A DNA stretch of 64,000 nt from a virus. The notes under the pieces were generated by a model that was not told where the DNA came from, made no database searches, and worked only from the letters and a program-made list of their open reading frames with translations. A program made the translations under genes and the position numbers. Position 1 is the stretch's first letter. Each line of letters opens with the position of its first letter. Positions 1 through 7,912 of this stretch are shown piece by piece. Location of the stretch: IMG/VR virus record IMGVR_UViG_3300046698_000515, positions 1 through 64,000 of that record; one strand, written 5' to 3'.

Positions 1-2
1 AA

Positions 3-413
3 AACAGCAACGAAAGGGAAAGATACCGAGCGTGTAATTGGCGCTTCTATGTCCCTCCGAACGTAGAAGCGACACCGGCAGTTGCGGGTGCAGCGATTTG
101 TTCTGCCGCATCGTTGAACATCTGGGAAATCTTCAACACACTAAAAGCTGCCGAAATGTTCATAGCAATTCACAAGCCAACCCCGTATTCGGACGGCTGC
201 GAGTGTGGAGCGTGCAGAGTGACCCGCACGCTGAAAAACGTCCGCGAAGTAATGCGGCAGAACGCAAAATCAATAACCGCCGCCGTGGACTTTATCCGCA
301 AAAGTTCACAATTCCACGCTAACTGGAGCATGGAATTTCGCTCTGAGCCTAACGCCGCGCTCTGCCAGCCCGCCGAGCGGGACGTGGAGCGCAAAACAAA
401 CACAAAATTATGA
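3..413 (+). CDS. hypothetical protein, 5' end outside window
   Basis: An open frame runs in from the left edge with no stop and ends at 413. The visible part is at least 136 residues, with Cys pairs around CECGAC and a basic C-terminus. An internal TTG or ATG near 114 could start a shorter form, but the open frame upstream argues that the true start is outside the window. The gene is about half GC, clearly richer than the rest of the window. Its stop overlaps the next start (ATGA at 410). I do not recognise the family. Confidence 0.55.
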   Translation, partial: NSNERERYRACNWRFYVPPNVEATPAVAGAAICSAASLNIWEIFNTLKAAEMFIAIHKPTPYSDGCECGACRVTRTLKNVREVMRQNAKSITAAVDFIRKSSQFHANWSMEFRSEPNAALCQPAERDVERKTNTKL

Positions 414-871
414 GCAAAGAATCGAACGTAAAGAAACCAGCGGGATTGGCAGCAGCAAGAGGTTCGGCGCAAAACGCGAGGAACATCCTCGAAATCACGC
501 CCGAAAAACGCACGCTCTATACGATGCCGCCGAAGGTCTATGACATCATCAATTCCGCGCTCGAACGTCGGGTCACTAAAAGCGTGGAACGTGCGCTCGC
601 GCTTCTACCAGGAGAATGGCGGAAAACCGTCACGAGTCGCGTGCTGCCAAAACGTGACGACAACATGAGAGGCATCCGGGCAACCTTCGTCGTCATAGAC
701 GAGGTCACGTCACTCACGGCTTCCGAAATGGCCGCACTCTTTGCGCCGATGGGCGAAAGGCTCTCGTTCACGGAATCGCTAACTTCCTCGACTGCGACTG
801 GGAATGTCTCGATTACAACACTGTGCAACGCAAGGCAGCGCACCACGCGCGAACAAAAGACCACACGGTAA
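410..871 (+). CDS. hypothetical protein, apparent frameshift near the C-terminus
   Basis: Translationally coupled to the upstream gene by an ATGA overlap. The first ~120 residues are charged and Ala-rich. After about position 765 the annotated frame becomes Ser/Thr-rich and low in complexity, while the -1 frame opens a protein-like stretch to a TAG at 955-957 (contains ANFLDCDWE and AVLGYAVTYYGHP). The native product may therefore end at 957 after a -1 shift or an assembly indel around 755-770. GC-rich like its neighbour; family not recognised. Confidence 0.5.
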   Translation: MSKESNVKKPAGLAAARGSAQNARNILEITPEKRTLYTMPPKVYDIINSALERRVTKSVERALALLPGEWRKTVTSRVLPKRDDNMRGIRATFVVIDEVTSLTASEMAALFAPMGERLSFTESLTSSTATGNVSITTLCNARQRTTREQKTTR

Positions 872-1012
872 GCGCTGTACTCGGATATGCGGTCACATAC
901 TACGGGCATCCGACAACGGTTTCGCCCAACAATATAATGTATGGGATTGTACAATAGATAAGATAAAGAAAGTATTTGGTCAAGATTGGAAGAATTACTC
1001 ATAGGAAATAAT

Positions 1013-1222
1013 ATGTTCTCAATAAAACAAAAACGTGATATAGCTGATGCAGTTCAGAAGATCCTGCGCAGTACTAACCATCCTGAACTACCTAAAGGAG
1101 AGATTAGTTTTTCTCTCCATGTAAACGGTGCAGCATTATGGTCATGGGCAAACATTCTTAACAATGGTGCGGTTATAGAACCAGATGTTAATCCTTGGAA
1201 TGAAGCACAAGATACCAAATAA
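1013..1222 (+). CDS. small hypothetical protein
   Basis: 69 residues. ATG 1013 is preferred over a TTG at 986 because an AGGAAA ribosome-binding sequence lies just upstream at about 1003-1008. The protein starts MFSIKQKRDIADAVQ, with a central hydrophobic stretch (LHVNGAALWSWANIL). It is the first gene with the lower GC typical of the phage. Function unknown. Confidence 0.65.
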   Translation: MFSIKQKRDIADAVQKILRSTNHPELPKGEISFSLHVNGAALWSWANILNNGAVIEPDVNPWNEAQDTK

Positions 1223-1279
1223 AGGAATTAAAACAAAACAAACATTCAAAAACCACCATGCAATTGTGCTGATTGGGGA

Positions 1280-1381
1280 ATGACAAGATGTTGCTCAACC
1301 TGCGATAGTAATAAAACATGGATGGATATAATCAAAGAACGAGACCAATTAAGGAGAGAGTTAAATATATTATTTGTATGA
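1280..1381 (+). CDS. very small Cys-rich ORF
   Basis: 33 residues from ATG 1280 (MTRCCSTCDSN...). The frame is open upstream to 1232 and adds CNCADWG, so a non-ATG start may include four further Cys/Trp residues and give a CxC...CCxxC zinc-binding pattern. The rest is a charged helix. The start is uncertain. Confidence 0.35.
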   Translation: MTRCCSTCDSNKTWMDIIKERDQLRRELNILFV

Positions 1382-1471
1382 AAAGATAATCCTGTTAAGC
1401 GTACGAATAACAACGTTTGAATATAATCCTCGTTGAAATCTAATCAGTGCACGAGATGAGTGATATAGTGT

Positions 1472-1687
1472 ATGAAAAACATAATAGATATTACGAGTAA
1501 GGAAGAGAGTAAACCTAATCAAGAATTAAGTGTTCTGTACAATATATTTCTTAAGCATGTAGAGGCTAAATATGGTAGTTTAACTGCTCATTTATGCAAA
1601 GAACAAATTGATGCTAATTTAAAAATAGGTCGAATAGTACCAGGTCTAAGAGTGCTTAGGTCTGTTTTAAAGTTGAAAGGATGGTAA
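1472..1687 (+). CDS. small hypothetical protein
   Basis: 71 residues, mostly predicted helix with mixed charge (contains LSVLYNIFLKHVEAKYGSL). It sits alone between non-coding spacers. A TATAAT-like box near 1421 could serve as its promoter. No family recognised. Confidence 0.5.
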   Translation: MKNIIDITSKEESKPNQELSVLYNIFLKHVEAKYGSLTAHLCKEQIDANLKIGRIVPGLRVLRSVLKLKGW

Positions 1688-2192
1688 GGATAGAGTCTCC
1701 GGTCAACTTATTAGTGGGTAGTGTCAGGCAAACAGATTTAGATGGATAGTAAATCTAACAGGATTAAAGATAGGAATAGTGAGTGAATTCTGCTGGTAAA
1801 ATTTATGTTAAGTCCTTCCTGTGACAAGTACTTCTGGATAGTTTCCAGTCGGGTTGGTTTGGCGCGAGTTCGTCCGGAAAAATTAGAATATGCCTGGAAA
1901 CTGATTATCCGTTCCCACTTCCCCTCTCACTTTTCACCCTCCCAGATCACTTATTTTTACCCGCACCAATTGCAAGCTCCTCACCTGCACCACCCGCGGG
2001 AACACACAGCATCTGTGGGAATTCCCCGTTCTGTGCTGGTTCCACTTAGTGTTCCGGAGAAATTAGTCATTAATCTCCCTCATTCACCTATAAAGCATCA
2101 TAAGCAAGAAAACTTAAGATTTTAGTTGACTGCAAACACAAAGCCTTTATATTGATTGTGTAGGCCAAATAAACATAATAAACAATGCAATA
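1688..2192 (+). other. 505-bp spacer with an inverted repeat
   Basis: No convincing gene. An inverted repeat pairs 1836-1848 (GGATA plus GTTTCCAG) with 1894-1910 (CTGGAAAC, spacer, TATCC), forming a long hairpin. The stretch 1910-2000 is pyrimidine-rich. The strong promoter at 2126 closes the spacer. A 106-residue frame at 1805-2125 has unlikely composition and was not accepted. Confidence 0.4.
2126..2153 (+). promoter_or_regulatory. sigma70-type promoter
   Basis: TTGACT at 2126-2131, 16-bp spacer, TATATT at 2148-2153. It drives the gene at 2193. Confidence 0.65.
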
Positions 2193-2567
2193 ATGAAAGT
2201 GAAACACAACATGAAAAATACAAAAGCAGTCAAAACAACCAAAACTCCTCGCACCCGCAAAACCAAACCCACCATCGTTCCTGCCCAGGAAAAGCTCATC
2301 ACCATTCCCGCACCGGTCACCCAAACCGTTCGAGGTAAGTGGAACGTCAGCAAGTTCCCGACCCATCGCTACAAACCAGCTGTGCGGGTAATCGACGAAA
2401 TCAAAACGCTCACTCACGGTGAGTTCAAGCAGCAAGTGCTCAACATCCCCGGCACCCGTTACGAGTTCAAAGGTATCAAGGCGTTCATCTTCACCGGTAG
2501 TTCGACTCGTCCGCGAATCATTACCTGGAGCCAAATCATACCTACACTATCAGCCGTACCAGTTTAA
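2193..2567 (+). CDS. basic hypothetical protein
   Basis: 124 residues from ATG 2193; ATG 2208 is a possible alternative. The first 40 residues are Lys/Thr/Pro-rich and disordered (TKAVKTTKTPRTRKTKP), followed by a compact domain with a GKWNVSKFPTHRYKPAV segment. The basic tail suggests nucleic acid binding, which is inference. It has its own promoter at 2126. Confidence 0.6.
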   Translation: MKVKHNMKNTKAVKTTKTPRTRKTKPTIVPAQEKLITIPAPVTQTVRGKWNVSKFPTHRYKPAVRVIDEIKTLTHGEFKQQVLNIPGTRYEFKGIKAFIFTGSSTRPRIITWSQIIPTLSAVPV

Positions 2568-2606
2568 TTAGCTATATTAATATAACAAAAATAGGAGCTT
2601 AATAAT

Positions 2607-3035
2607 ATGAAAAACTTAAACAAAGCCTGTAAGCTGTTACTGGAACTGGCAGATGAGTTGGATATTACCAGTTCGAGTGAATATGTTGATAATGTTACTA
2701 ACGGACAATTTGGTAGTATGATTCGTGAAATTGTCAAATTAGCACGGAAGGGAGCAAAGGCTATTCCGCAACCATCATTCAAAATCCCATCTTGTGCAGT
2801 CTTTAATACGGTTTGGTATTGTGCTCTTACTGTGAAAGGGAAAAAGTTAGTGCGAAATGCTTTAACTCACTTGTACTCAACGTATGGTGATGACAATCAA
2901 CAAGACACATACCTTGTTCCTCGTGAGGAATTGAAACACCAACTTGATGAGCTTGATGGGAAGAGTAAATTACTACTCGAAGAGCTCTTTCGTTACATGG
3001 AAGATCGCAATATCGACCTAATCATTTACACATAA
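2607..3035 (+). CDS. hypothetical early protein
   Basis: 142 residues, preceded by a good Shine-Dalgarno (AGGAG at about 2593). Helical and charged, with two Cys near the middle (SCAVFNTVWYCAL). Downstream is a strong promoter for the RadA-like gene. No recognisable domain. Confidence 0.7.
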   Translation: MKNLNKACKLLLELADELDITSSSEYVDNVTNGQFGSMIREIVKLARKGAKAIPQPSFKIPSCAVFNTVWYCALTVKGKKLVRNALTHLYSTYGDDNQQDTYLVPREELKHQLDELDGKSKLLLEELFRYMEDRNIDLIIYT

Positions 3036-3040
3036 TCTAG

Positions 3041-3069
3041 TTGACTAATCAATCGAAAGCATCTATACT
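3041..3069 (+). promoter_or_regulatory. sigma70-type promoter
   Basis: TTGACT at 3041-3046, 17-bp spacer, TATACT at 3064-3069: close to consensus. It is 44 bp upstream of the RadA-like gene. Confidence 0.75.
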
Positions 3070-3112
3070 ATAGATAGTCAATAAAAAGAAACAAAGAAAG
3101 GTAACACAACGT

Positions 3113-4171
3113 ATGAAGTTAGAACACATTAAAAAGACTAAAATGCAGAAGATAGGAGGGATTAAAATTCCTGACATCTTCAATCGCAGAATCCGTTCCG
3201 GGATTCAGAAGATGGATGAGCTATTTGGAGGACCGGTTAATTCAGGGATACTTCCCGGCTCATCATTCACCATCACCGGCGTAGGTGGCTGTGGTAAAAG
3301 CTGCTTAATGCTCCAGTGGATGGATGCACTCACCAAACAAGGTTACGCTTGTGGAGTTGCTTCTGGTGAAGAGTCAATCTATCAACTCGCTTACACTGCA
3401 AAGCGCTTAGGAGTTACCGATGTAATGGTAGCAAATGTAAATGATATTGACATAATTGCGGAGCTCACAAAGACATATGACGTAATAGTCGTTGATAGCT
3501 TTCAATCAATGCACCCTTCAGAAGCACGTGAGAAGAAAGGTATCAAAGGTGCTCGTAAAGTGGAAAAGTATTGCGTTGAGACCATATGTGCTGCAGGAAA
3601 ACAAAATGAATGTGTGGTTGGGTTTGTAATGCATCACACCAAAGCAGGAATGATAAAGTGTGGTACGCTAGTCATTCATACTACCGATGCCAACTTCGAA
3701 ATCTGGGCACCTGAACCTGATAATCCCACTCGTTGGGTTGAGACCTCATTGAAGAATCGATTCGGACCTCCAGGGAAGTTTAGTGTAGCATTCACTCCTA
3801 CGGGATATGACTTCTCCATCGATGCTGTGGAGACGGAAGACGATGAGCGTAAGAGAATGACATCGGGATTGGTAGCTGGTGGTGCAGGAGCATTCAGTGG
3901 TAAAGGTGCTCGGCGCCGGGAAGAGATTGAGAAGCTTCTCACGCATGAAACATTAACTCTTGCGGAAGGTGCTGACATCATCGGAGATTGTCAACGTGCT
4001 AGGTTTCTCCTTTCCGACTTACACCTACAAAAATTGTTTAAGAAAGAAGGGCGGGGTGAGAATGCTACATTTACCCGCACACCAGCTGGTACTGCGAAGT
4101 TTAATACACAACCTAAACAATTAACAATTGCCTCAACTACCAAAGTGGAAGAGGTGGAAACAGAGAGCTGA
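3113..4171 (+). CDS. RadA/Sms-like RecA-fold ATPase
   Basis: 352 residues. Walker A is GVGGCGKS at about residues 56-63; after it come a RadA-type GEES motif (~82-86) and a Walker B strand VIVVDS (~122-127). The order matches the RadA/KaiC branch of RecA-fold ATPases. Bacterial RadA also has an N-terminal zinc finger and a C-terminal Lon-like domain; both are missing here. Instead, residues ~235-300 carry a Gly/Arg-rich linker and a helical C-terminal domain that looks like a winged helix. The likely role is DNA-strand handling in recombination or replication, inferred from family. It has its own promoter and a terminator hairpin right after the stop. Confidence 0.85.
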   Translation: MKLEHIKKTKMQKIGGIKIPDIFNRRIRSGIQKMDELFGGPVNSGILPGSSFTITGVGGCGKSCLMLQWMDALTKQGYACGVASGEESIYQLAYTAKRLGVTDVMVANVNDIDIIAELTKTYDVIVVDSFQSMHPSEAREKKGIKGARKVEKYCVETICAAGKQNECVVGFVMHHTKAGMIKCGTLVIHTTDANFEIWAPEPDNPTRWVETSLKNRFGPPGKFSVAFTPTGYDFSIDAVETEDDERKRMTSGLVAGGAGAFSGKGARRREEIEKLLTHETLTLAEGADIIGDCQRARFLLSDLHLQKLFKKEGRGENATFTRTPAGTAKFNTQPKQLTIASTTKVEEVETES

Positions 4172-4179
4172 AAAGCTCC

Positions 4180-4225
4180 CTCCTTACCTGCCCGCTGTTG
4201 TGTCGGGTGGGTAAGGAGATTTTAG
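4180..4225 (+). terminator. terminator hairpin after RadA-like gene
   Basis: The arms 4180-4194 and 4204-4218 pair over 15 positions with one or two mismatches, followed by ATTTTAG. GC-rich stem, 9-nt loop, weak T-run. Confidence 0.65.
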
Positions 4226-4239
4226 AAAGATAAAAAATT

Positions 4240-4359
4240 ATGAGACTAATTCTAAACAAAATGAGACAACGTATACCGGAAATTGAAAAGATATCACACG
4301 ATTGTTATTCACTCGTAGTCGGTGAACGGCTTTACGTTACTTACCTTAACCGAAACTAA
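4240..4359 (+). CDS. small hypothetical protein
   Basis: 39 residues, ATG 4240 to TAA 4359, ending 4 bp before the next gene. Basic N-terminus (MRLILNKMRQR) and a hydrophobic C-terminal half. Coding status rests on tight packing with the next gene. Confidence 0.45.
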   Translation: MRLILNKMRQRIPEIEKISHDCYSLVVGERLYVTYLNRN

Positions 4360-4363
4360 CTAT

Positions 4364-4705
4364 ATGCAAACTACAAAATCAAATCCAACCAAAATCATAA
4401 TAACATTTCCTGGTGACAAAAGTGTCGGTATACCTCAATGTGAAGCAGTTGTTCAATTTAACTTTGACATTCTAGATGACTCACCTGGTGTTCGTGAGAA
4501 GGTTCGTGCGGAGATGGCAAATCTCTTTGAACCCTACAGTGAATGTGGTGAACTAGGAGTACGTTTCGTAGATGAATGCCCCGACTGTGGACAGATAATG
4601 GACTGGAGTGTACCAGTTGGTAAACCAGAACAATACAGATGCAATAATAATAACTGCATAAGTAATCACCCAGGAGATAGCGGAAACAAACCCGCACAAA
4701 GTTAA
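4364..4705 (+). CDS. hypothetical zinc-ribbon protein
   Basis: 113 residues from ATG 4364; a TTG/ATG further up at 4322 is less likely because it would overlap the small upstream ORF. The C-terminal half has CPDCG and a second C-x-n-C pair, a typical zinc ribbon. The N-terminal half is a beta-rich domain. Function unknown. Confidence 0.65.
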   Translation: MQTTKSNPTKIIITFPGDKSVGIPQCEAVVQFNFDILDDSPGVREKVRAEMANLFEPYSECGELGVRFVDECPDCGQIMDWSVPVGKPEQYRCNNNNCISNHPGDSGNKPAQS

Positions 4706-4708
4706 TCG

Positions 4709-4737
4709 TTGCACAAAACTAATAAACTTGTTACAAT
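4709..4737 (+). promoter_or_regulatory. sigma70-type promoter
   Basis: TTGCAC at 4709-4714, 17-bp spacer, TACAAT at 4732-4737, directly before the gene at 4758. Confidence 0.65.
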
Positions 4738-4757
4738 TATAATAAAGGATTATATAT

Positions 4758-5321
4758 ATGAAACGTAATACAAAACCAACTCCGGAACAGACGTTAGTGA
4801 ATGCGGCTATCAAATGGTACCAATTTGATTATTGTGAGAATGATGATGGTACTTTTCTTAAAGCTGTCAGACACTTTCGTAGCATTGAACAACAACGCGC
4901 TCGTCGGTATGGAAATGAATGGTGTAGTACAGGCATCACTAACTATGGCAAGCTCACTGGTGAGGAGGAAAATGTACTAGATTGTTGTTGTGATTGGTAC
5001 AAAGCAAATCGAAATGGTAGTATACTAACAGTCGGTAAAGTGACATCACACTTAACAAAGAGCATTGAGCGATTGATTGCGCACCAGAAGAAAGTCAAAC
5101 AAGATGCTATCGTTGGTAATTACATATTTGATAAACGTGACGGAATGGAAGATATGGTACGCTGGTTTGGTAAGATGGCTCGGAGGGGAGCAAAGTACTT
5201 TGTGAGCTGTTACAGTGGCTGTGACTGTTATGAGTTCATTCTCGCATCCCGGTCCCCTATCACCAAGCGTGATGTGCAACGGGAATGTAATCACATGTGG
5301 GATGAGGAACTGCATAAGTAG
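4758..5321 (+). CDS. hypothetical Cys-rich early protein
   Basis: 187 residues with its own promoter and an AAAGGA ribosome site. Cys are clustered (CCCDWY near residue 75; SCYSGCDCYEF near 153), which may bind metal. Basic middle region (LIAHQKKVKQD). Not recognised. Confidence 0.7.
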   Translation: MKRNTKPTPEQTLVNAAIKWYQFDYCENDDGTFLKAVRHFRSIEQQRARRYGNEWCSTGITNYGKLTGEEENVLDCCCDWYKANRNGSILTVGKVTSHLTKSIERLIAHQKKVKQDAIVGNYIFDKRDGMEDMVRWFGKMARRGAKYFVSCYSGCDCYEFILASRSPITKRDVQRECNHMWDEELHK

Positions 5322-5344
5322 AAAGCTAATTCACACCATTAACA

Positions 5345-5374
5345 TTCCTGGGAGCTTATAGTAGTTCCCAGGAA
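5345..5374 (+). terminator. hairpin after 4758 gene
   Basis: TTCCTGGGA at 5345-5353 pairs perfectly with TCCCAGGAA at 5366-5374. The T-run is poor, so it may be a terminator or an mRNA-end stabiliser. Confidence 0.5.
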
Positions 5375-5439
5375 AACTTATCATAAAAGAAACTAATAAC
5401 AGACGACATTTTATGCTACAACTCTTATTAAAATAATTG

Positions 5440-5467
5440 TTGACTAATTCTTAATAGCGATTATATT
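5440..5467 (+). promoter_or_regulatory. sigma70-type promoter
   Basis: TTGACT at 5440-5445, 16-bp spacer, TATATT at 5462-5467, upstream of the basic protein gene. Confidence 0.7.
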
Positions 5468-5519
5468 TAATTTGTTAAGAGAAGTTATACAGTAAACAAA
5501 ATAACAAAAGGTAAACAAA

Positions 5520-5885
5520 ATGAAATCGAAAACAACAAAAACCAACAAAGCGCAAAAGAGTTCCTTGCGCAACAAGAATGAACAAACCGTACTCGCCAAA
5601 TTGGGATTGGTGAAAAATGCTCTCGCGGGAAAGTTGAACGCCCAAGACCATATCGCAATTGCGAAGGCTGCTCGCGCCGCTTCCCAATTGCTCCGCAAGA
5701 GCGACCCCAGCAAGGCTTCCGACCTCTATTATGTGTTTTACAAACATACCAAGCTGGTTGGGAAGCCGTTGGAAATCGCTCGCCTCTCCCGCAAAGCGCC
5801 CGCGAAGGTAAAAGCGGTTCGCAAACATGCCGCTCCCAAGACCGCGCCCGCCGTTCCCGTTACTGCCGAAGCAGTTGCCGCGTAA
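5520..5885 (+). CDS. basic Lys/Ala-rich (histone H1-like) protein
   Basis: 121 residues. Lys/Ala/Pro-rich ends flank a short helical core (AIAKAARAASQLLRKSDPSKASDLY around residues 43-65). The C-terminal repeats of AP, AK and AV resemble H1-like or HU-tail proteins, so DNA compaction or host nucleoid targeting is a reasonable guess. It is strongly GC-rich compared with flanking DNA, which suggests recent transfer or strong codon selection. Own promoter upstream and terminator downstream. Confidence 0.7.
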   Translation: MKSKTTKTNKAQKSSLRNKNEQTVLAKLGLVKNALAGKLNAQDHIAIAKAARAASQLLRKSDPSKASDLYYVFYKHTKLVGKPLEIARLSRKAPAKVKAVRKHAAPKTAPAVPVTAEAVAA

Positions 5886-5900
5886 GGGGGAAGGGAATCT

Positions 5901-5936
5901 AATACCCGTAATGAGAAATCGTTACGGGTATTTAAT
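5901..5936 (+). terminator. terminator hairpin
   Basis: AATACCCGTAA at 5901-5911 pairs with TTACGGGTATT at 5922-5932, followed by a short T-rich run. Confidence 0.65.
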
Positions 5937-6216
5937 TGTAGGGATTGGATGATAAGGTGAGCTAATCTAGACTGTGAGAGGGATAAGGGAAGTACTTCTA
6001 ATGCTACTGGTGGGAGAGATTAGGGCGGGTAATATACACTTAAGGGTATCAAAATTGGTTGTGAGAAAAACGCGGGAAAAAAAGTGCGAAAGGTCGCATG
6101 GGCCAACTTTTTAGCTAAAAATACAAAATACCTAGATAAGAAAAAATTTTTTAGTAAAACCTCTTAAAACTTTATATTACTACCAAATTCTCATACGGTA
6201 ATGATTAAATAATTAT
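5937..6216 (+). other. spacer at the composition boundary
   Basis: 280 bp without a gene. G-rich for about 130 bp, then sharply A/T-rich from about 6100. It separates the higher-GC, single-promoter genes on the left from the AT-rich packed genes on the right. Confidence 0.4.
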
Positions 6217-6828
6217 GTGGAAATTACCTGTAGAAAATGCAAACAACTTAGAGAAACAATTCAATTTTATCCTTACCAACTTAAAACAAAATATCCTATT
6301 TGTAAAGAATGTTGTAAGAAAACAATAACTTATAAACATAAACGATCACCATACTATAAACCAATCTTAAAAGATGGAATTTGGTATAAAGTATGCCGAA
6401 ACTGTAAACAATTAAAACCTCTTTCAAAAAGGTATTACAAATGTGCACTATGTGATGATTGTTATAAAACCGCTAATTATTCTGCAAATGTTGCTTACAG
6501 AAAACGCCATATACATGTTTATATTAAAGAAAGAATACGTTCTGGTATTCTTGGTATATTAAAGAGACATAAAACTTATAAAAAAGGAAAAACACAAGAA
6601 TTATTAGGATGTGATGGTAAAATGTTGCAACAACACTTAGAATCAAAATTTCAATCAGGAATGACATGGGATAACCATGGTCAATTTGGTTGGCATGTAG
6701 ACCACATTAAACCTTGTGCTAGCTTTGATCTTACTCAATTAGAAGAACAAAAGAAGTGTTTTCATTATACAAATCTTCAACCTTTGTGGTGGCAAGATAA
6801 TTTAGCAAAAGCTGACAAAATTTTATAA
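6217..6828 (+). CDS. HNH homing endonuclease with zinc fingers
   Basis: 203 residues from a GTG start; the ATG two bases upstream is out of frame. The N-terminal half has paired Cys fingers (CRKC/CKEC, then CRNC/CALC-DDC). The C-terminal half has a canonical HNH core, WHVDHIKPCASF then HYTNLQPLWWQDNLAK (~residues 158-200). Free-standing HNH genes of this type are common phage mobile elements. It is the first gene of the AT-rich part. Confidence 0.85.
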   Translation: MEITCRKCKQLRETIQFYPYQLKTKYPICKECCKKTITYKHKRSPYYKPILKDGIWYKVCRNCKQLKPLSKRYYKCALCDDCYKTANYSANVAYRKRHIHVYIKERIRSGILGILKRHKTYKKGKTQELLGCDGKMLQQHLESKFQSGMTWDNHGQFGWHVDHIKPCASFDLTQLEEQKKCFHYTNLQPLWWQDNLAKADKIL

Positions 6829-6867
6829 TTTTTTTTGCAAAATTCTGCTGAAATCTCTATAAAGTGC

Positions 6868-6896
6868 TTGATTTTATCGTGTGTTCATAATACAAT
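6868..6896 (+). promoter_or_regulatory. sigma70-type promoter
   Basis: TTGATT at 6868-6873, 17-bp spacer, TACAAT at 6891-6896. The -10 box lies inside the first copy of the tandem repeat described next. Confidence 0.6.
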
Positions 6897-6989
6897 TCAA
6901 TCATGGATAAAGATAAAATATACTACAATTCAATCATAGATAAAGTTAAAATATACTTCAATTCAATCATGGATAAAGATAAAATATAC
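6891..6989 (+). repeat. three tandem 33-bp units spanning a start codon
   Basis: Three copies of a unit of the form TACAATTCAATCATGGATAA plus AGATAAAATA, with a few substitutions. Copies 1 and 3 keep ATG (6903, 6969); copy 2 has ATA. The repeat duplicates the -10 box, leader and first codons of the following gene in frame. Confidence 0.8.
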
Positions 6990-7154
6990 TTAGGTGATTC
7001 TGTCTATGCAGAACTAGATGATGGAATGATTAAACTCACTACTAACAATGGATTTCCTGATGATCCACGTAATATAATTTACATGGAAGAAAATATTTTT
7101 AATAATTTAGTAAATTGGGTTAAAAAATTGCAAAATTATGATCATACTATATGA
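6903..7154 (+). CDS. small conserved phage protein with duplicated N-terminus
   Basis: 83 residues from ATG 6903, or 61 from ATG 6969. The core after residue 29 (IYLGDSVYAELDDGMIKL...) resembles a small family seen in many phages, usually starting right before IYLGDSVYA. The first 22 residues are repeat-derived (DKDKIYYNSI, DKVKIYFNSI). The gene overlaps the next by ATGA. Confidence 0.75.
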   Translation: MDKDKIYYNSIIDKVKIYFNSIMDKDKIYLGDSVYAELDDGMIKLTTNNGFPDDPRNIIYMEENIFNNLVNWVKKLQNYDHTI

Positions 7155-7441
7155 AAAGAGTTGCTATTACTGGTTTTAACGGCTCTATTGGAAAAGAAAT
7201 TTGTGAAGGTGATATTTTAAGTTGGGAAGAAGACGAAAAGAAACGCCGACGTTGGCGGAGAAACGGTGATGGCCAGGGTGATTTAGCTATTGTTGAATGG
7301 TATTCTCATAAAAATACCTGGATTGGTTCTATTGCATCTCGTTACGGTGGAGGGGGATGTGAAAAACTAACAGCAGATAACTATAAAAATGATTGGATTA
7401 TTTTAGGAAACATTTTTGAAAATCCAAAGTTATTAAAATGA
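7151..7441 (+). CDS. YopX-like protein
   Basis: 96 residues. GDILSWEED near the N-terminus, IVEWYS in the middle and IILGNIFENPKLL at the C-terminus match the pattern of the YopX family of phage proteins (function unknown). Coupled by ATGA overlaps on both sides. Confidence 0.7.
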   Translation: MKRVAITGFNGSIGKEICEGDILSWEEDEKKRRRWRRNGDGQGDLAIVEWYSHKNTWIGSIASRYGGGGCEKLTADNYKNDWIILGNIFENPKLLK

Positions 7442-7776
7442 ATATTCCTTTTGGTCATCCATACTATAAATTAGAAAAAAGTCGATTTACTACAATTCGT
7501 GGTAAGAGTTGGATGAAGAAGCTTAAAATTGGTGATGAGGTTACTATTTCTACTCTTAATGGAAAATTTCTTGCACATGTAGAATTTTTACAAGTTTCTC
7601 GTATTGTTGATTTATCTCTTGAGATGCTTAAAATGGATGCTGAATATCCTGGATTAGTAATTAATACAAAAACTGATTTTGTTAATCTGATAAATTCACT
7701 TCGATCATATTATATGCCTGTAGCAACACTTGAATCACAAGTTACTGTTATTACTCTTCTTCGTGTGCCAGAATAA
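7438..7776 (+). CDS. hypothetical protein
   Basis: 112 residues, ATGA overlap with the YopX-like gene. Mixed alpha/beta composition, one KIGDEVTISTLNGK hairpin near residue 32. Not recognised. Confidence 0.7.
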   Translation: MNIPFGHPYYKLEKSRFTTIRGKSWMKKLKIGDEVTISTLNGKFLAHVEFLQVSRIVDLSLEMLKMDAEYPGLVINTKTDFVNLINSLRSYYMPVATLESQVTVITLLRVPE

Positions 7777-7804
7777 TTTTGTTATTGATTTAAATTTGTT
7801 TGGT

Positions 7805-7912
7805 CATTATATTCTGATTATGAATAATAAACCTTTACTTACTATTAAACCTTGGGCACATTATATTCTGATTATGAATAATAAACCTTTACTTACTATT
7901 AAACCTTGGGCA
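7805..7912 (+). repeat. perfect 54-bp tandem duplication spanning a start codon
   Basis: Two identical 54-bp copies (7805-7858, 7859-7912), each beginning CATTATATTCTGATTATGAA. Each carries an ATG (7820, 7874). 54 bp is 18 codons, so the reading frame is kept. Confidence 0.9.

Noticed and set aside
38-322. 94-residue frame overlapping the first gene
   Set aside because: Cys/Arg/Ser-rich composition typical of an out-of-frame shadow; the frame open from the window edge is more protein-like and coupled to the next gene.
1805-2125. 106-residue open frame on the plus strand
   Set aside because: His/Pro-rich composition with no protein-like pattern, lies over an inverted repeat and a pyrimidine-rich tract, and ends inside a good promoter.
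3113-4171. DnaB-type helicase reading of the P-loop protein
   Set aside because: The motif order and GEES segment fit RadA/KaiC better, and the DnaB H3/H4 helicase motifs are not visible.
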